From NCBI GenBank assembly GCA_013396915.1, contig VWZL01004604.1:339237-403236 (forward strand): a stretch of 64,000 bases of DNA, in the 5' to 3' direction. The stretch's first letter is position 1; every line of letters begins with the position of its first letter. Below, piece by piece: positions 47,301-57,917 of the stretch. Origin of the DNA: Stercorarius parasiticus (lineage: Eukaryota; Chordata; Aves; Charadriiformes; Stercorariidae). The translations under genes and the position numbers were made by a program. The notes under the pieces are model-generated. The model was given only the letters and a program-made list of their open reading frames with translations. It was not told where the DNA came from and did not search any database.

Positions 47301-49404
47301 GAAGGTTGGTTTGTTTGCACGGTGCTTGTGGTAAAAGAGGCTGGGGACTATTGGGCAACGAGGAACAGAGTAAGAGTCCATGGTTTAGTGTTACCAGCCG
47401 AAGCTCACGGACAGCATGCTGGGTGTCACCTGCAGCGACGTGGCACTTGCTGACTAGGTTTCAACATTGCTTTATGTTGTTCATCCTCAGCAAGCCCTGC
47501 ATAAAACAACAGAAGCAAAACCACCGTAAACAGCTGAAAGCAGCAAAAGCTCCGTGTCGAACACAGAACAAGGAAACCACTGGCTTCCCAAGTTAATTTG
47601 TGCAAATGTGGCGCTTTCAGGGAAGTGACCTGCTGATGATGCCCCCCGGTCTGGTGGAGCAAGGTCTGGGGGGACCTGTGTCGGTGGCTTCTGGAGCGAC
47701 CAGGGCTGGAGCCCAGGTCACCTGCAGACGCGCTGCGTGTCACCGCCATCCACGAGGCCACCAGGAGGGCTGGGATGGGGGCCCAGCACAACGGTGGGTC
47801 TGGCACAGCAGCCTGGGGAGGCGAGGACAGTCCCAGGGCTTCCTGTGGAGCCACTGGATCTGAAAACGGGCGGCTTCCTGAATTTTTCAATTTCCTGTCT
47901 TGAATGGCAGGGAACAATCAGAGTTTCCCAGGGATGGGAATATTGTGTTTGATGAGCCGTCGCTCCGCAGAGAGCACGTGTGGTCGGTCTGCGGGCTGCT
48001 CAGCGAAACCTCTGATTGAGGCATGAGAATACTATTGTAAATTGAACAAGAATGCATAATTAATAACCCAAATAAAAGAATGAATCACATTAATCAGTAA
48101 AAGAAGATGCAATAAACTAAGACTAAACAAGGGAACAATTTAGCTCGTACGTAGGATACACAATTGCCTTCAAACGTGATTGTACTAGATAGTCTGCCCG
48201 GTAATTATGTTAATTCGCATCCACGGTAGTTTCCATTGGGTACAGTTCAGTTCCAGTCGTGTGGGGTTTGCTGAAGGATCTGGCAAGTTCCTCACAGTCA
48301 TCTCTGTTACTGTGCCTCCTGCTTCCTGGCACAGTTCTCCAGGCAGCAAAACCATCACACAAGCTACACCAGTTCCACATGACTTCTTCCATCCCTGTCT
48401 CTGTCGTCCCCCTCTGGGACAATCAGCACAGCGGGACGCGACATCCCTGCGCTGCTCACCCGCCCTCACTTCACTGAGCCGCTTACGCCTGAAGTTGAGT
48501 ATGCATTTAAGCGTTCCACTTCTACGTGGCCTTTACAGTCGTATATCGTCTCCTTCAGTGATTCACCCATCCTTTCCTCGGCACTGCCTCTTCAGGATGG
48601 AAATCTTCTCATCCATTAACTATTACAAAGTCGGCCAGTTCCAGGTGCCTTAGAGCGCCAGAGAGATTACAGGGTCTCTGTGCAAGGAAAGAAGAAACTC
48701 CTGTGAATCACTGAGTCACTTGACTGTCACCTGTGACAATAAATGTACATGATATTGGAAACTAAAAGAAATGCTTTGCACAAGAGCTTCTATTTCAATG
48801 AGCTTCAAGCGATGTTGGTTTGAGTTTGGTCATTTTACAGCCATTCCTCCCTCTTAAAAAATGCTGGAGCATTTTTTTTTCCACAAGATCTTGTAAAAAA
48901 TTTTTCAACCTGTTTGGTCATTTTAGTCTAGAGCAGCAAACCAGTTCTGTGAACATTTTCATGCTTTCCGTAAAGAAGAGAGATTAATTTTAACAGAAAC
49001 TTCTTCAGAAAAATAGTTCCTGTAACAGAATTGTAACCACGACACTCTGGCTCCCTGGTCCAGCAGCTCGTGGCAACCCTTTTTACCCAGTAAAGCTTAG
49101 CAGGAGGACACACAGTCCAACATGGTGAGGCTAAAAACCGCAGAGTGTCATCAGCATTCCCTCACCCACCTCCTCCGCATTTGTCAAAGCCCCCCGTGTC
49201 CCCTTGCAAACTGCAGGCTCCCACAGCAGGGACATCCCTCTCTGTCACCACCTGTGCGGCGGCTGGGGCTGTTTTCGACCCCTGACAAGGTGAGGATGGG
49301 TCGTACTGGGCACCACCACCAGCAGCATTCGTCCCATCTCGGTGGTCCCTCACAGCCACCTAGGCCACCTCAGAGCCCCCCCCACACTTACCAGAGCCCC
49401 CTCA

Positions 49405-49441
49405 CTCTGCTCTGGTGAGACCCACCTGGAGCACTGTGTCC
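49405..49441 (+). mobile_element. CR1 LINE fragment cut off by a gap
   Basis: 'CTGGTGAGACCCACCTGGAG' followed by 'CACTGTGTCC' is a characteristic CR1 stretch. It runs directly into the N gap, so its length is unknown. It lies within about 400 bases of the GRP TATA box. Confidence 0.8.
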
Positions 49442-49638
49442 NNNNNNNNNNNNNNNNNNNNNNNNNNNNNNNNNNNNNNNNNNNNNNNNNNNNNNNNNNN
49501 NNNNNNNNNNNNNNNNNNNNNNNNNNNNNNNNNNNNNNNNNNNNNNNNNNNNNNNNNNNNNNNNNNNNNNNNNNNNNNNNNNNNNNNNNNNNNNNNNNNN
49601 NNNNNNNNNNNNNNNNNNNNNNNNNNNNNNNNNNNNNN
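49442..49638. other. Assembly gap (197 N)
   Basis: A run of N between a CR1 fragment and the GC-rich GRP promoter. Open frames through it are artefacts. Confidence 1.
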
Positions 49639-49768
49639 AGCGAGGAGGCGGGCGGGGGGAGGGGGGCTACCGGTAGCCACCCACGGGGGGGCCGGGGGCG
49701 GCCGCATCCCCGTCCCCGTGAGGAGGCGTCAGGCGCCGGAGCTCCGCTCTCTCCTGGTCCCGACTCCG

Positions 49769-49775
49769 TATAAAT
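49769..49775 (+). promoter_or_regulatory. GRP TATA box
   Basis: TATAAAT in an otherwise GC-rich setting, 85 bases before the GRP start codon. Transcription would begin near 49800, giving a 5' UTR of about 55 bases. Confidence 0.8.
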
Positions 49776-49853
49776 GGGGGGGCGGCAGCGGGCAGCGCTT
49801 CGCCCAGACGGAGCCGGAGGGGCGGCACCGGCGGCGGTACCGGCAGCGGTAGG

Positions 49854-50004
49854 ATGGGCGGAGGCGGTGGCCCCCGGCGTCCCGGAGCTTTGCCGCTGCT
49901 GGCGCTGGCGCTGCTGGCGGCTCAGGGCGGCGCGGCCCCGCTGCAGCCCGGCGGGTCCCCCGGGCTCACCAAGATCTACCCCCGCGGTAGCCACTGGGCT
50001 GTGG
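49854..50004 (+). CDS. GRP: GRP exon 1 (signal peptide and most of mature peptide)
   Basis: Encodes the signal peptide and the mature peptide up to HWAV, ending with the first base of Gly51. The donor GTAAGT starts at 50005. The intron inside the active C-terminal sequence is a conserved feature of GRP genes. Confidence 0.96.
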
Positions 50005-53000
50005 GTAAGTCGCCGTCCCCACCGCGGATGGACGCTCCGCCGCCGCACCGGTCACTCCCCCCCGCTTCGACCGGTCCCGGCAGCGCCTCGCCCCGACAGC
50101 TCTCTGTGCCTCCGGGGACAGCCCGGGGACAGGGCAGGGTTGCGACTTTTCCCCGCCGTCGCCGCGCCGGGCTGCCGGCGGAGCTGCCTCCCGGTCCCGG
50201 TCGCCCCGCCGGTCCTGGGCGCCTCCGATGCTGGTCGCCGCGCCGGTGCTGTTCATCTCCCAGTGCCGGTCTCCCCGGCGGTCCCGGTCGCCTCCCGCTG
50301 CCGGTCTCCCCGCTGGTGCCGCTTGGCTCCGCGCCGCAGGTCCCGTCCCTCCGTGCGCCCCGGAGCCGCCGCAGCGCGTCCCCGACGGTCGCTCTCCGGT
50401 ACCGGCCGCCGGCGGCGGGGCGACCGCTTCCCCCGCTCCCCTTGGCGTGTTTTTTCGGCGGTCGCTTCCTACCGCGACCTCCCGTCAGCGATGCAGGAAC
50501 CCGAACCCAAGCCCGACGGCCGTCCGGGGGGACCCCCAGCCCCCCAGGGTGCAGTCAGCACCTCGGGGCGCCCTGGGGCGCTCAGATGGATGGAGGAGGC
50601 TCCTCCGGTGCTGCCTCTCCCCTTCCCCTTCTCGGAAGCCTCCGTTGCAGCCTAAATCCGGCTATGATTTCGTTCTGGTGACCGTAAGGCACGGTATATC
50701 CCAAGAGGCTCCAGTTTAGCCCCCCGAAAGGTGCTGGAACACAGGCTGGCACTACGGCTCACGCGTCCCGTGTCAAGGCAAGGAAAGTCTAAAACCTACC
50801 GCTTCTCATTCCACTTCTTATTCCAGCAAATCCTAATAGGTGCCTCCCCTGGCAAAACGCTCGGTTATCTCTGTCCTGCTCTCGGCAGCATTTTCTCTGA
50901 CAATGTAGAGTCAGAGGAAATTAATTGTGTGTGTCTGACACCGTGACAAAATCTCCGGTCCCAGCTGCGCTCCCACTTTGGTATCATCCAACCCCTTCCC
51001 TTCTCTCCATAGTATCAGTCAATAACAACTTCCAGCTGCTGTCGGAACAACCAAAATCTGTACCTGCTTTGGTTAATTTCATGCTACTGCCGTTGTTCTT
51101 ACAGGACACTTAATGGGGAAAAAGAGCACTGGAGATTTTCCTTATGTTTATGAAGAAGAAAACAAGACCCCATTTTCAGCATTACCTGAAAATATCAAGC
51201 AGCTGGAAGACTACCTGCAGTGGGAAGAAATCTCAAAATATTTGCTACGGCTGCTGGAAGGGAATGAAAATAAAAGTGCTCACTTTTTAAAAGGGGGGCT
51301 TCCCTGGTATACCAGGAACACGTGGGAGACAGATGACAACAGCAGCTGGAAAGATGTAAGTAAGATAAAACCTCTAAAAAAACCCTCCATATATTCAAAT
51401 TTTGTTTTACAGTAACATACCAGCTTCCTCTAATTTGTGGGTTGACCAGAAAAGTAGCAGAAACGCACCTCGCGCATTCAGTAGAGTAAGACTCTGCTCT
51501 TGATTACAGATTGTCACTCGCAGACGGTACTTTTTATGAATTAATTTGCTACCGGGCATAAGCTCAGCAAGGGTTAAGCAGGTTTTAGTGTCTGCATTCC
51601 CTTCAAGTTGCTTGGTGGTTCCACTCTTTCCCAGCACTTCACGCTCAGATGAGCACGTCGGCACCCAGTTCTGTGTAAACCCAGCAAAAACAAGCCAGTG
51701 TGAAAAGCAGGTGTGAGTCCCGAGGGTGGGGAGAAGGCAAATTGTGTATAAAGCCACACCGTGGTGACTGTCACCCTCGGTGGCCATTCTGGCTGTCGTT
51801 TCCCTGCCTGGCCTATGAGGTTGCCCGTCAGCGGACAGAGCGGCCGGTCGGAGGGTTTCTCCTGTTCCCAGCTGGGTCTTTGCCTCACACAAGCCTTTCC
51901 CCCGCAGCGGGTGGTGCTGGCCACTGCTGTGGTCCTTTGCGGGCTTGCAAAATGAGCCTGCGGCTACCGGTACTCTATAATGTGTACCTAGGACCCACCT
52001 CTTCTTTCCTCAGGATAGCGTACTTATCAGCACTGTTTCACAAGGTAACAACAGATTCGCCCTTACTCTTTTGGAAAATCCCGTGGAATGCACTGGGAAG
52101 GGCATCAGTGGGGTTTTACAGAAAGCAATCAGGGTCTAAATGACATAACGTAAATTGCAGGATTTGCTAGAAAACTTTCTTTATAATGCACCAAGTACAG
52201 TAATATTGGTAGAGCTGCAGAATTCTTTTGGGTGGCATTGAAATAGAAGAAAAAGGGTAATACACCCCCTTAAAGACATTAACGGGAAGATTTTTTTTTC
52301 TTCTCATATTCTACTGAAGTATGGTGTAATTAATATTCCCGGGCTAATTTCAGCCCAGTATTCCTCCTGAAATCCTGGTGCAGTGAAGTCAGTGCATGCT
52401 TTGGTTTTGACTTGAATATGGGTAAAAGAATTACCCATTAAATTAAGCCATGATTTAAGTCTCTTACACCACTGATATGAGTGCTGCCCATGGGTTTCTT
52501 TCTGGCGATGGCTTTACGACAGTGTTGCTTATAATAACTGTGATTAATACTACCTAAAAAGAAAACTATTTATCTCATCTTCAGCTCTGCAGTGTGCAGC
52601 TTTGTAATCAAATCAGATGAACAAATTCCATTATGCCGTGGAAAGAGGGAAATATTTTGACTTCTAAAAGTATCTGGTAATAAATAGTACGCGCGAAGGC
52701 TGAAAGTTGCCTCCAGGAAGTTGAATCATATCCGTATGCGTGTACTTTTACCCTAAATTAATATCCACATTTTTGCGGTCAGACATTGAATATATATGTG
52801 GAATAGTGAGATTATTGCCTTAAATGTATGGATTTCTGCAATGATTGATAAAAACATTGTGTCTTTCACGTGACTAAGATATATGACAACTTGCAGAACC
52901 TCGTTTTATCATAGAACGTTTGATTTCCAGCAGTTAGCAGTTATTTTGCCTACATCTTGAAGTAAAACATAATCGTGAAAGTAATACATGACCTTTCCTG

Positions 53001-54096
53001 CTGTTGGACCCAGATACCCGATTATCTGCAGCCTACATAAGACAGGATGCCTTGCTTTTCCTTTGGCTTCAGCAAGTTAAAAGCCAGCACCTGAAAGTTA
53101 CGCTGTGTTTCTTTTTGAGATCTGCCGTCCGGGTGGAGAGGACCTGAAGATGGAAGGGAATGTGCTCTATGTTTTTTGAGGCCTGTGACCATTTCCTAAA
53201 CATTTAAAGAATGACAATCGTTATTTTTAATAAAGGATGCCTTGTTTATTTACAAAGGTGGAATCCTGGTATACATATGAAATTCAGTCATACACGTATG
53301 CAGTGATACAAGACCATAAATGACCTTTAATTTAAAATTTGAATTTTAAATCCCCAAAGCCAAAGGCTGCGGAAGTAAATACGGCTGGATACACGCTTCA
53401 GGTAACTCGGTTCAAGGTCTTGCTTATTAGCTCAAATTCATCCAGTGCATTATTCACCACGAATGCTCACACTGTGCTGTACGTTTCTTCTCAAGAATAA
53501 GAAAATTCTTTCTGAAAGTCACCCAGAGTAGGGAAAGTGCCAGAGCTCACAAATAGCCAAAACAGCCAAAGCCATGAGCATAACAGTTCTGGGAATCAGG
53601 CTTAGGGTGGTGCACTTGAGTTATTTTCCTCTGTTTTCGGTTAACAACAGGCAAATGAAGATTTTGCCTGCTCTTTATTCCGTGAGTAAATTACAGTTAA
53701 AGTAGTTAAGGATCAGAAGGGAAATCTCTCCTGCAAGTTGGCCTAAGTGTAAAACTAAGTTGGAAAATAAGCTTTAAATTGTTTCTATGACTTGGCTTTT
53801 TAACACTAATGAGCCACTATATAAATGAGATGGCAGCCAGAATTATTTGGTAGAATGACTTTCCTCGTCCTTTGGCAGCTGGTTGTTACGCTAACCAAGA
53901 CAAATGAGGTCTGTTTTGGAAAGATTATTAGGAATGTGTTTGTTATGTGAATACACAGAGGAGATATACATTAGGATTATTAACTTAGTGAATTACTTTT
54001 TTCAGGACCGGAATATAACTAATATTTTTCTCTTTTTATCAGATGATGGACTATCTGCTTCAAGTTGTGAATGCGAAAGAGAGCACTCCAAGCTGA
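49854..54096 (+). CDS. GRP: Gastrin-releasing peptide precursor
   Basis: Coding exons 49854-50004, 51105-51355 and 54043-54096 join in phase to 151 residues. GRP is a secreted bombesin-family neuropeptide acting on the GRPR receptor (gut secretion, gastrin release, neural signalling). Residues 1-27 form a signal peptide with an Arg-Arg before a Leu/Ala core (LPLLALALLAA). Mature GRP spans residues 28-54, begins APLQPGGS and ends HWAVGHLM. It is followed by Gly-Lys-Lys, the signal for cleavage and C-terminal amidation. The pro-region is acidic, with N-x-S/T sites. The C terminus LLQVVNAKESTPS matches the alternative human form ending LLQVLNVKEGTPS as I recall it. A strong start context (A at -3, G at +4) supports this ATG. 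Position 10 of the mature peptide is Gly, against Ala in chicken. Confidence 0.97.
50005..51104 (+). other. GRP intron 1
   Basis: The first 650 bases are CpG island with degenerate CCGGTC-type repeats; the rest is ordinary sequence to the acceptor CTTACAG. No gene in it. Confidence 0.85.
50264..50333. repeat. Degenerate 35-bp tandem repeat in GRP intron 1
   Basis: TGCCGGTCTCCCC occurs at 50264 and again at 50299, within a wider stretch rich in CCGGTC and GGTCCCGGTCGCC. This is a GC-rich minisatellite-like sequence. Confidence 0.6.
51105..51355 (+). CDS. GRP: GRP exon 2 (HLM amide end and pro-region)
   Basis: It completes Gly51 and reads HLMGKKSTGDFPYVYEEEN, then 83 codons in total ending SSWKD. 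It contains the GKK amidation and cleavage signal. Donor GTAAGT at 51356. Confidence 0.97.
51356..54042 (+). other. GRP intron 2
   Basis: A 2.7-kb intron, mostly AT-rich and low in repeats. The 52140-53350 part looks like unique, possibly constrained, noncoding DNA. No repeat family recognised. Confidence 0.85.
54043..54096 (+). CDS. GRP: GRP exon 3 (C-terminal tail)
   Basis: It reads MMDYLLQVVNAKESTPS and TGA at 54094-54096, in phase 0 with exon 2 (KD joined to MMD). The acceptor is TTTTTATCAG. A second frame (GAT GGA CTA...) is also open through this exon to 54110. Confidence 0.88.
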   Translation: MMDYLLQVVNAKESTPS

Positions 54097-54490
54097 AAGA
54101 AGGTCTCTAAATCGTGAAGAAATTGAATACTTTCTGTAAGAGACTGTATCTCACAAGCACTTGATTGTATCAGATAATCAACAAGGTCTCTTTTCTGTAA
54201 ACAAGATTTCCCTTGTGTAAAATATCTAAATACACATATTCTTGTATGTTTCGGCAATGACTAAACTCTCTACTTCATTTTCAAGGTTGCATTTTTCTCA
54301 CTTGAATGGCTTTGATATATATAATTGTCATGGAAGGGTCTTCCAATTAATTATATGACTTACCTATCTAATCAGTTCATCTCTTAGTTCAAAACTACAT
54401 GACATTTCAACATTCGCAATAAATAGTACCAATAAAAAGGCTGTGTTTATACTTTTATTTGTGTCAATAAAATGGAAATTGGCCGTGCCA
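54097..54490 (+). other. GRP: GRP 3' UTR
   Basis: AT-rich sequence after the stop with AATAAA at 54418, 54431 and 54466. The 3' end is therefore near 54440-54495. Confidence 0.75.
54418..54471 (+). terminator. Cluster of three AATAAA signals (GRP)
   Basis: Hexamers at 54418-54423, 54431-54436 and 54466-54471, about 320-370 bases past the GRP stop. Which is used cannot be told from sequence. Confidence 0.8.
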
Positions 54491-54987
54491 CAGCTGATAA
54501 TGAAGAAAACACAGAATGATTAATTTTCCACTGAAGCTCTTCTCCTTGAATCACTCCCCGGTCCGTAGTGGTTTTTCAGCAGAGGTAAGCTGCCGCTGCC
54601 CTCCTGAGGTGTCGGTGGGACAAGGACGGGGCAGGTGATGCCCTTCCACAGGCAGGCAGCCTGGAGACCCCTGAGAGATGCTCTGCCTCTGAGCAATGTG
54701 CTCCCACCACACTCCTGACCATGTGTGAGCAGGTCCAGTACCCGTTGTGTGGCCACACGGGACCAAAGGAAGAACGTTGCCTTCCAGGAGAACGAGCTGG
54801 TGACATCTTTTGTGGGGTACAGCGCACTGAGCAGTGCTCTTTGCTCACCTGTAGTTCTCTGGCCTGGGCAGTCACACCATCAGCGGCCATGACAAGGAGA
54901 GACAGTGCTGCCACCCTTCCTCCAAGGAGAGCACCGACAGACCAGACGGTGAGGACGAGATGCACAGCTCAACACGGAGCAGGAGAA

Positions 54988-55503
54988 GCAGGTCTGGGTA
55001 AGGAGATGACACTGCTCAGCACTGGTGGGGCCACCCCTGCAGTGCTGTGTCCAGTTCTGAGCATCCCAGTACAAGAGGGACATGGACAAACTGGACAGAG
55101 GCCAACAAAGGGACACAAAAGATGAGGACGGGGCTTGGAGTATCTCTCTGAGGAAGGGCTGCAGCTGTTCAGCCTGGGGCAGAGAAGCTCAGGGGTGTCA
55201 CCAATGGGTATAAATCTGGTGGGAGGGCACAGAGAAGGGAGGGCCAGGCTCGTTCCAGTGATACCCAGTGACAGGCCAGAGGCAACGGGCACCTCTGAGC
55301 ATCAGGAAACACTTTTTCACTGTGGGGGTGACTTTAGCCCTGGCACACGTTGCCCAGAGAGGTGGTGGAGTCTCCATCCTTGGAGACAGTCAAAAGCCAT
55401 CTGGACGTGGTCCTGGGCAACTGGTCGTAGGTGAGCCTGCTTGACCAGGGGGCTGGACAAGGTGACCTCCAGAGGTCCCTGCCGACCTCAACCATTCTCT
55501 GAA
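54988..55503 (+). mobile_element. CR1 LINE fragment
   Basis: It contains 'CAGTGCTGTGTCCAGTTCTG', 'GGGGCTTGGAGTATCTCTCT', 'GTTGCCCAGAGAGGTGGTGG' and the 3' end 'GTGACCTCCAGAGGTCCCTG'. Sense orientation, 5'-truncated. Its last 97 bases are copied again at 56007-56103. Confidence 0.93.
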
Positions 55504-56005
55504 GCGGAGGCGAATTAGTCAAATGCATGTTTTTGCACAAATAGCCGCGTTGGTGCAAACGCCCTGTCCAACGCAGGGGCCACGGCGGAGGCTCCGTCCG
55601 GCTGCGGACCCCGCGAAGCCGGGGGCCCCGGGGCAGAGCTTGCGCCGGCCGCCTCCAGCGGGGGGCGCCCTCGGACCGCGAATGGGTGACCCGCCGGGGG
55701 GGGCGGGCGACCCGCAGGGCGCGTCCTGGCCCCGGAGCCGGGGGTCCCGGGTGGTCCCGATGCCCGCAGCCGCTGGTGGAGCCGGGGGCCGCGCCGGTCG
55801 CCCCCGGGGAAGCAGCCGGGGACCCAGGCGGGGGTCTGGGCGCTGGGGGGGCGCGGGGAGCCCACCCCGGGCACGGCGGGGTTCAAACTTCACCGAGCGG
55901 GTTTTTCTTCCCCGAATCGGTGGCGCTGCACGTGTGTGACACGACAGGCCGCTGCCCCCACGCGTGTGGCATCGCAGGTGATGCTTGTCCCGTTAATCGC
56001 TGCGT
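55407..56005. repeat. Copy 1 of exact 599-bp tandem duplication
   Basis: This segment repeats at an offset of exactly 600 bases (56007-56605), with no difference seen in the lines compared. It comprises the CR1 tail and about 480 bases of GC-rich island. The copies are separated by one N at 56006. Confidence 0.95.
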
Positions 56006-56006
56006 N
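56006..56006. other. Single-N assembly join
   Basis: One N sits exactly between the two identical 599-bp copies, as expected where two overlapping contig ends were placed end to end instead of merged. Confidence 0.95.
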
Positions 56007-56605
56007 GTGGTCCTGGGCAACTGGTCGTAGGTGAGCCTGCTTGACCAGGGGGCTGGACAAGGTGACCTCCAGAGGTCCCTGCCGACCTCAACCATTCTCT
56101 GAAGCGGAGGCGAATTAGTCAAATGCATGTTTTTGCACAAATAGCCGCGTTGGTGCAAACGCCCTGTCCAACGCAGGGGCCACGGCGGAGGCTCCGTCCG
56201 GCTGCGGACCCCGCGAAGCCGGGGGCCCCGGGGCAGAGCTTGCGCCGGCCGCCTCCAGCGGGGGGCGCCCTCGGACCGCGAATGGGTGACCCGCCGGGGG
56301 GGGCGGGCGACCCGCAGGGCGCGTCCTGGCCCCGGAGCCGGGGGTCCCGGGTGGTCCCGATGCCCGCAGCCGCTGGTGGAGCCGGGGGCCGCGCCGGTCG
56401 CCCCCGGGGAAGCAGCCGGGGACCCAGGCGGGGGTCTGGGCGCTGGGGGGGCGCGGGGAGCCCACCCCGGGCACGGCGGGGTTCAAACTTCACCGAGCGG
56501 GTTTTTCTTCCCCGAATCGGTGGCGCTGCACGTGTGTGACACGACAGGCCGCTGCCCCCACGCGTGTGGCATCGCAGGTGATGCTTGTCCCGTTAATCGC
56601 TGCGT
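56007..56605. repeat. Copy 2 of exact 599-bp tandem duplication
   Basis: See copy 1. After 56605 the sequence continues into unique DNA (TACGCAATGC...), whereas copy 1 ends at the N. Confidence 0.95.
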
Positions 56606-57844
56606 TACGCAATGCTAATTCCACTTTTCATTTCCTCTTGCAGACCTATTCCCAGAGCAGCAGCAGCAAAGCGAGGTGAGGACGAGTTAATGTCCAAACT
56701 GGACTCGCTGCAGCGTGCTCGGTAGCCCGGCACATCTTCTCAGGCAAAACTGCGGAGAAAAAGGCACCGTCATGCCAATGGCAATTAGTAGTGCCAATCA
56801 ACTAGTGATTACCTGCATGCTTCATTTTAGATATTCTGTGTTCCAGGATAAATCAGATTTATCTCAACATCCCAACCTATGCCAGCCAAAAGGAATACCC
56901 ACTGTACTTAATTGCTGTCCCAGGATTTTTATAACTTAAAAAATGCTTATCTTTTTCAATTTTGCCTTTCTCTTTTTGTCCCTGTTTGCCACCTTGCCTG
57001 AAAACAATGTGAAGTCTTGGCGGGAGTTAGGATTAGCACTTCAGAACACCCCCCTGCTCATGTGGTGTGCCCATCTTTCCTCCCCTCTCTCCAAGGCCCT
57101 CTTCCCTCCTGGAGGAAGGACCTGCGAAAAAGGCCGTGTGAGGAAGCTCCCGTGCAATCTGGGTTCTGCCATCAAGTGGTTTAATTTTGGCTCAGTGCAG
57201 GGCCCAACTGGGACAGCTGTACCAGAAGGAGACAGAAAGACAATGGATAGGAGGAATCCCCAGAAGAGCAGGAGAAGCAGGAGACAGCTGTTCCTGGGGC
57301 AGGGAGGGGGGCAGGCTCTCGGTTTCCCATCGGGTTACAAATTACCCACATTACACAAACTGCAGCAGCTCAGCTGGTGCCACATGCCCTCAGGGATACT
57401 GGGCCACCCCCGGAAAGCTTTGCTCACACATTTGAATCCACCTTCCCCTGCCTAACCTTGGCAGCTGTGAAGGTGGAGTGGAGGGGGAAGCTGAGCAAAA
57501 TGAGAAGGACGGCACAAAAGGTGTCTCGGAAGCTGGCTTTAGTCTTCCTGTGGCCACAGTCACTGCAGTGAATCCGTGCGTGTGTTGTACAGCCAAGACA
57601 TAAAAAGAGAAGCAACCTGGCCCAGAAGCCAAAGCACTACCTGAAGACTCGGGAGATCTTTGTACAGCCTGTGGGTGGGATGCTGAGCACCGGCACTGCT
57701 GCTGTGAGCAGCCTTGGACCCAGCTATGGCACCAAAAGAGGAGGGGGTCTCCTGCAGAGCCTGTCGTACGCGCCAGGCACGTGTGGGTGGCTCAGGCTAC
57801 CCGAAGGGGTCTCCAATGGCCGTAGGGGCATGAGGCGACGCAGT

Positions 57845-57917
57845 TAGGCCATCACTGTCTGAGCTTGGGTGAGCCATGTTTCTCTGCACCTCAGTTTCTC
57901 CGCATGTAAAATGGGAC
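57845..57917 (-). mobile_element. Ancient MIR-type SINE remnant, antisense
   Basis: 'GCACCTCAGTTTCTCCGCAT' followed by 'GTAAAATGGGA' matches the reverse complement of the MIR core (CTCAGTTTCCTCATCTGTAAAATGGG), a very recognisable block. Only about 70 bases can be followed. Confidence 0.7.

Larger units (their letters stand above)
38680..49400. other. SEC11C-GRP intergenic region, no gene recognised
   Basis: About 10.7 kb without a supported coding exon. It contains a short direct repeat at 39401-39442, CR1 fragments at about 40525-40655, 40952-41438 and 43370-43612, and AT-rich low-repeat blocks (about 43900-44330, 46840-47220 and 48010-48180) that may be conserved noncoding DNA. The many short open frames have no family resemblance. 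Confidence 0.6.
49639..50660. promoter_or_regulatory. CpG island covering GRP promoter and exon 1
   Basis: About 1 kb of very GC- and CpG-rich sequence spanning the TATA box, exon 1 and the start of intron 1. Because it is so GC-rich, long open frames exist in several phases (one of 293 codons) that are not genes. Confidence 0.75.
55520..56605. promoter_or_regulatory. GC/CpG-rich island between GRP and RAX (duplicated in this assembly)
   Basis: Each copy holds about 400 bases of very GC- and CpG-rich DNA with no recognised exon. It could be an orphan CpG island or promoter of an unannotated transcript. Open frames of 110-138 codons occur on both strands, which reflects composition. Confidence 0.4.

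Noticed and set aside
49342..50048. Frames running through the second N gap
   Set aside because: Same reason: the central part is unknown bases.
49774..50655. 293-codon open frame over the GRP promoter and intron 1
   Set aside because: It overlaps the well-supported GRP exon 1 in another frame and is due to high GC content; it has no domain or family resemblance.
55515..56539. Pairs of identical 110-138-residue proteins in the GC-rich island
   Set aside because: They exist twice only because of the duplicated segment, are open on both strands, and show no family resemblance.
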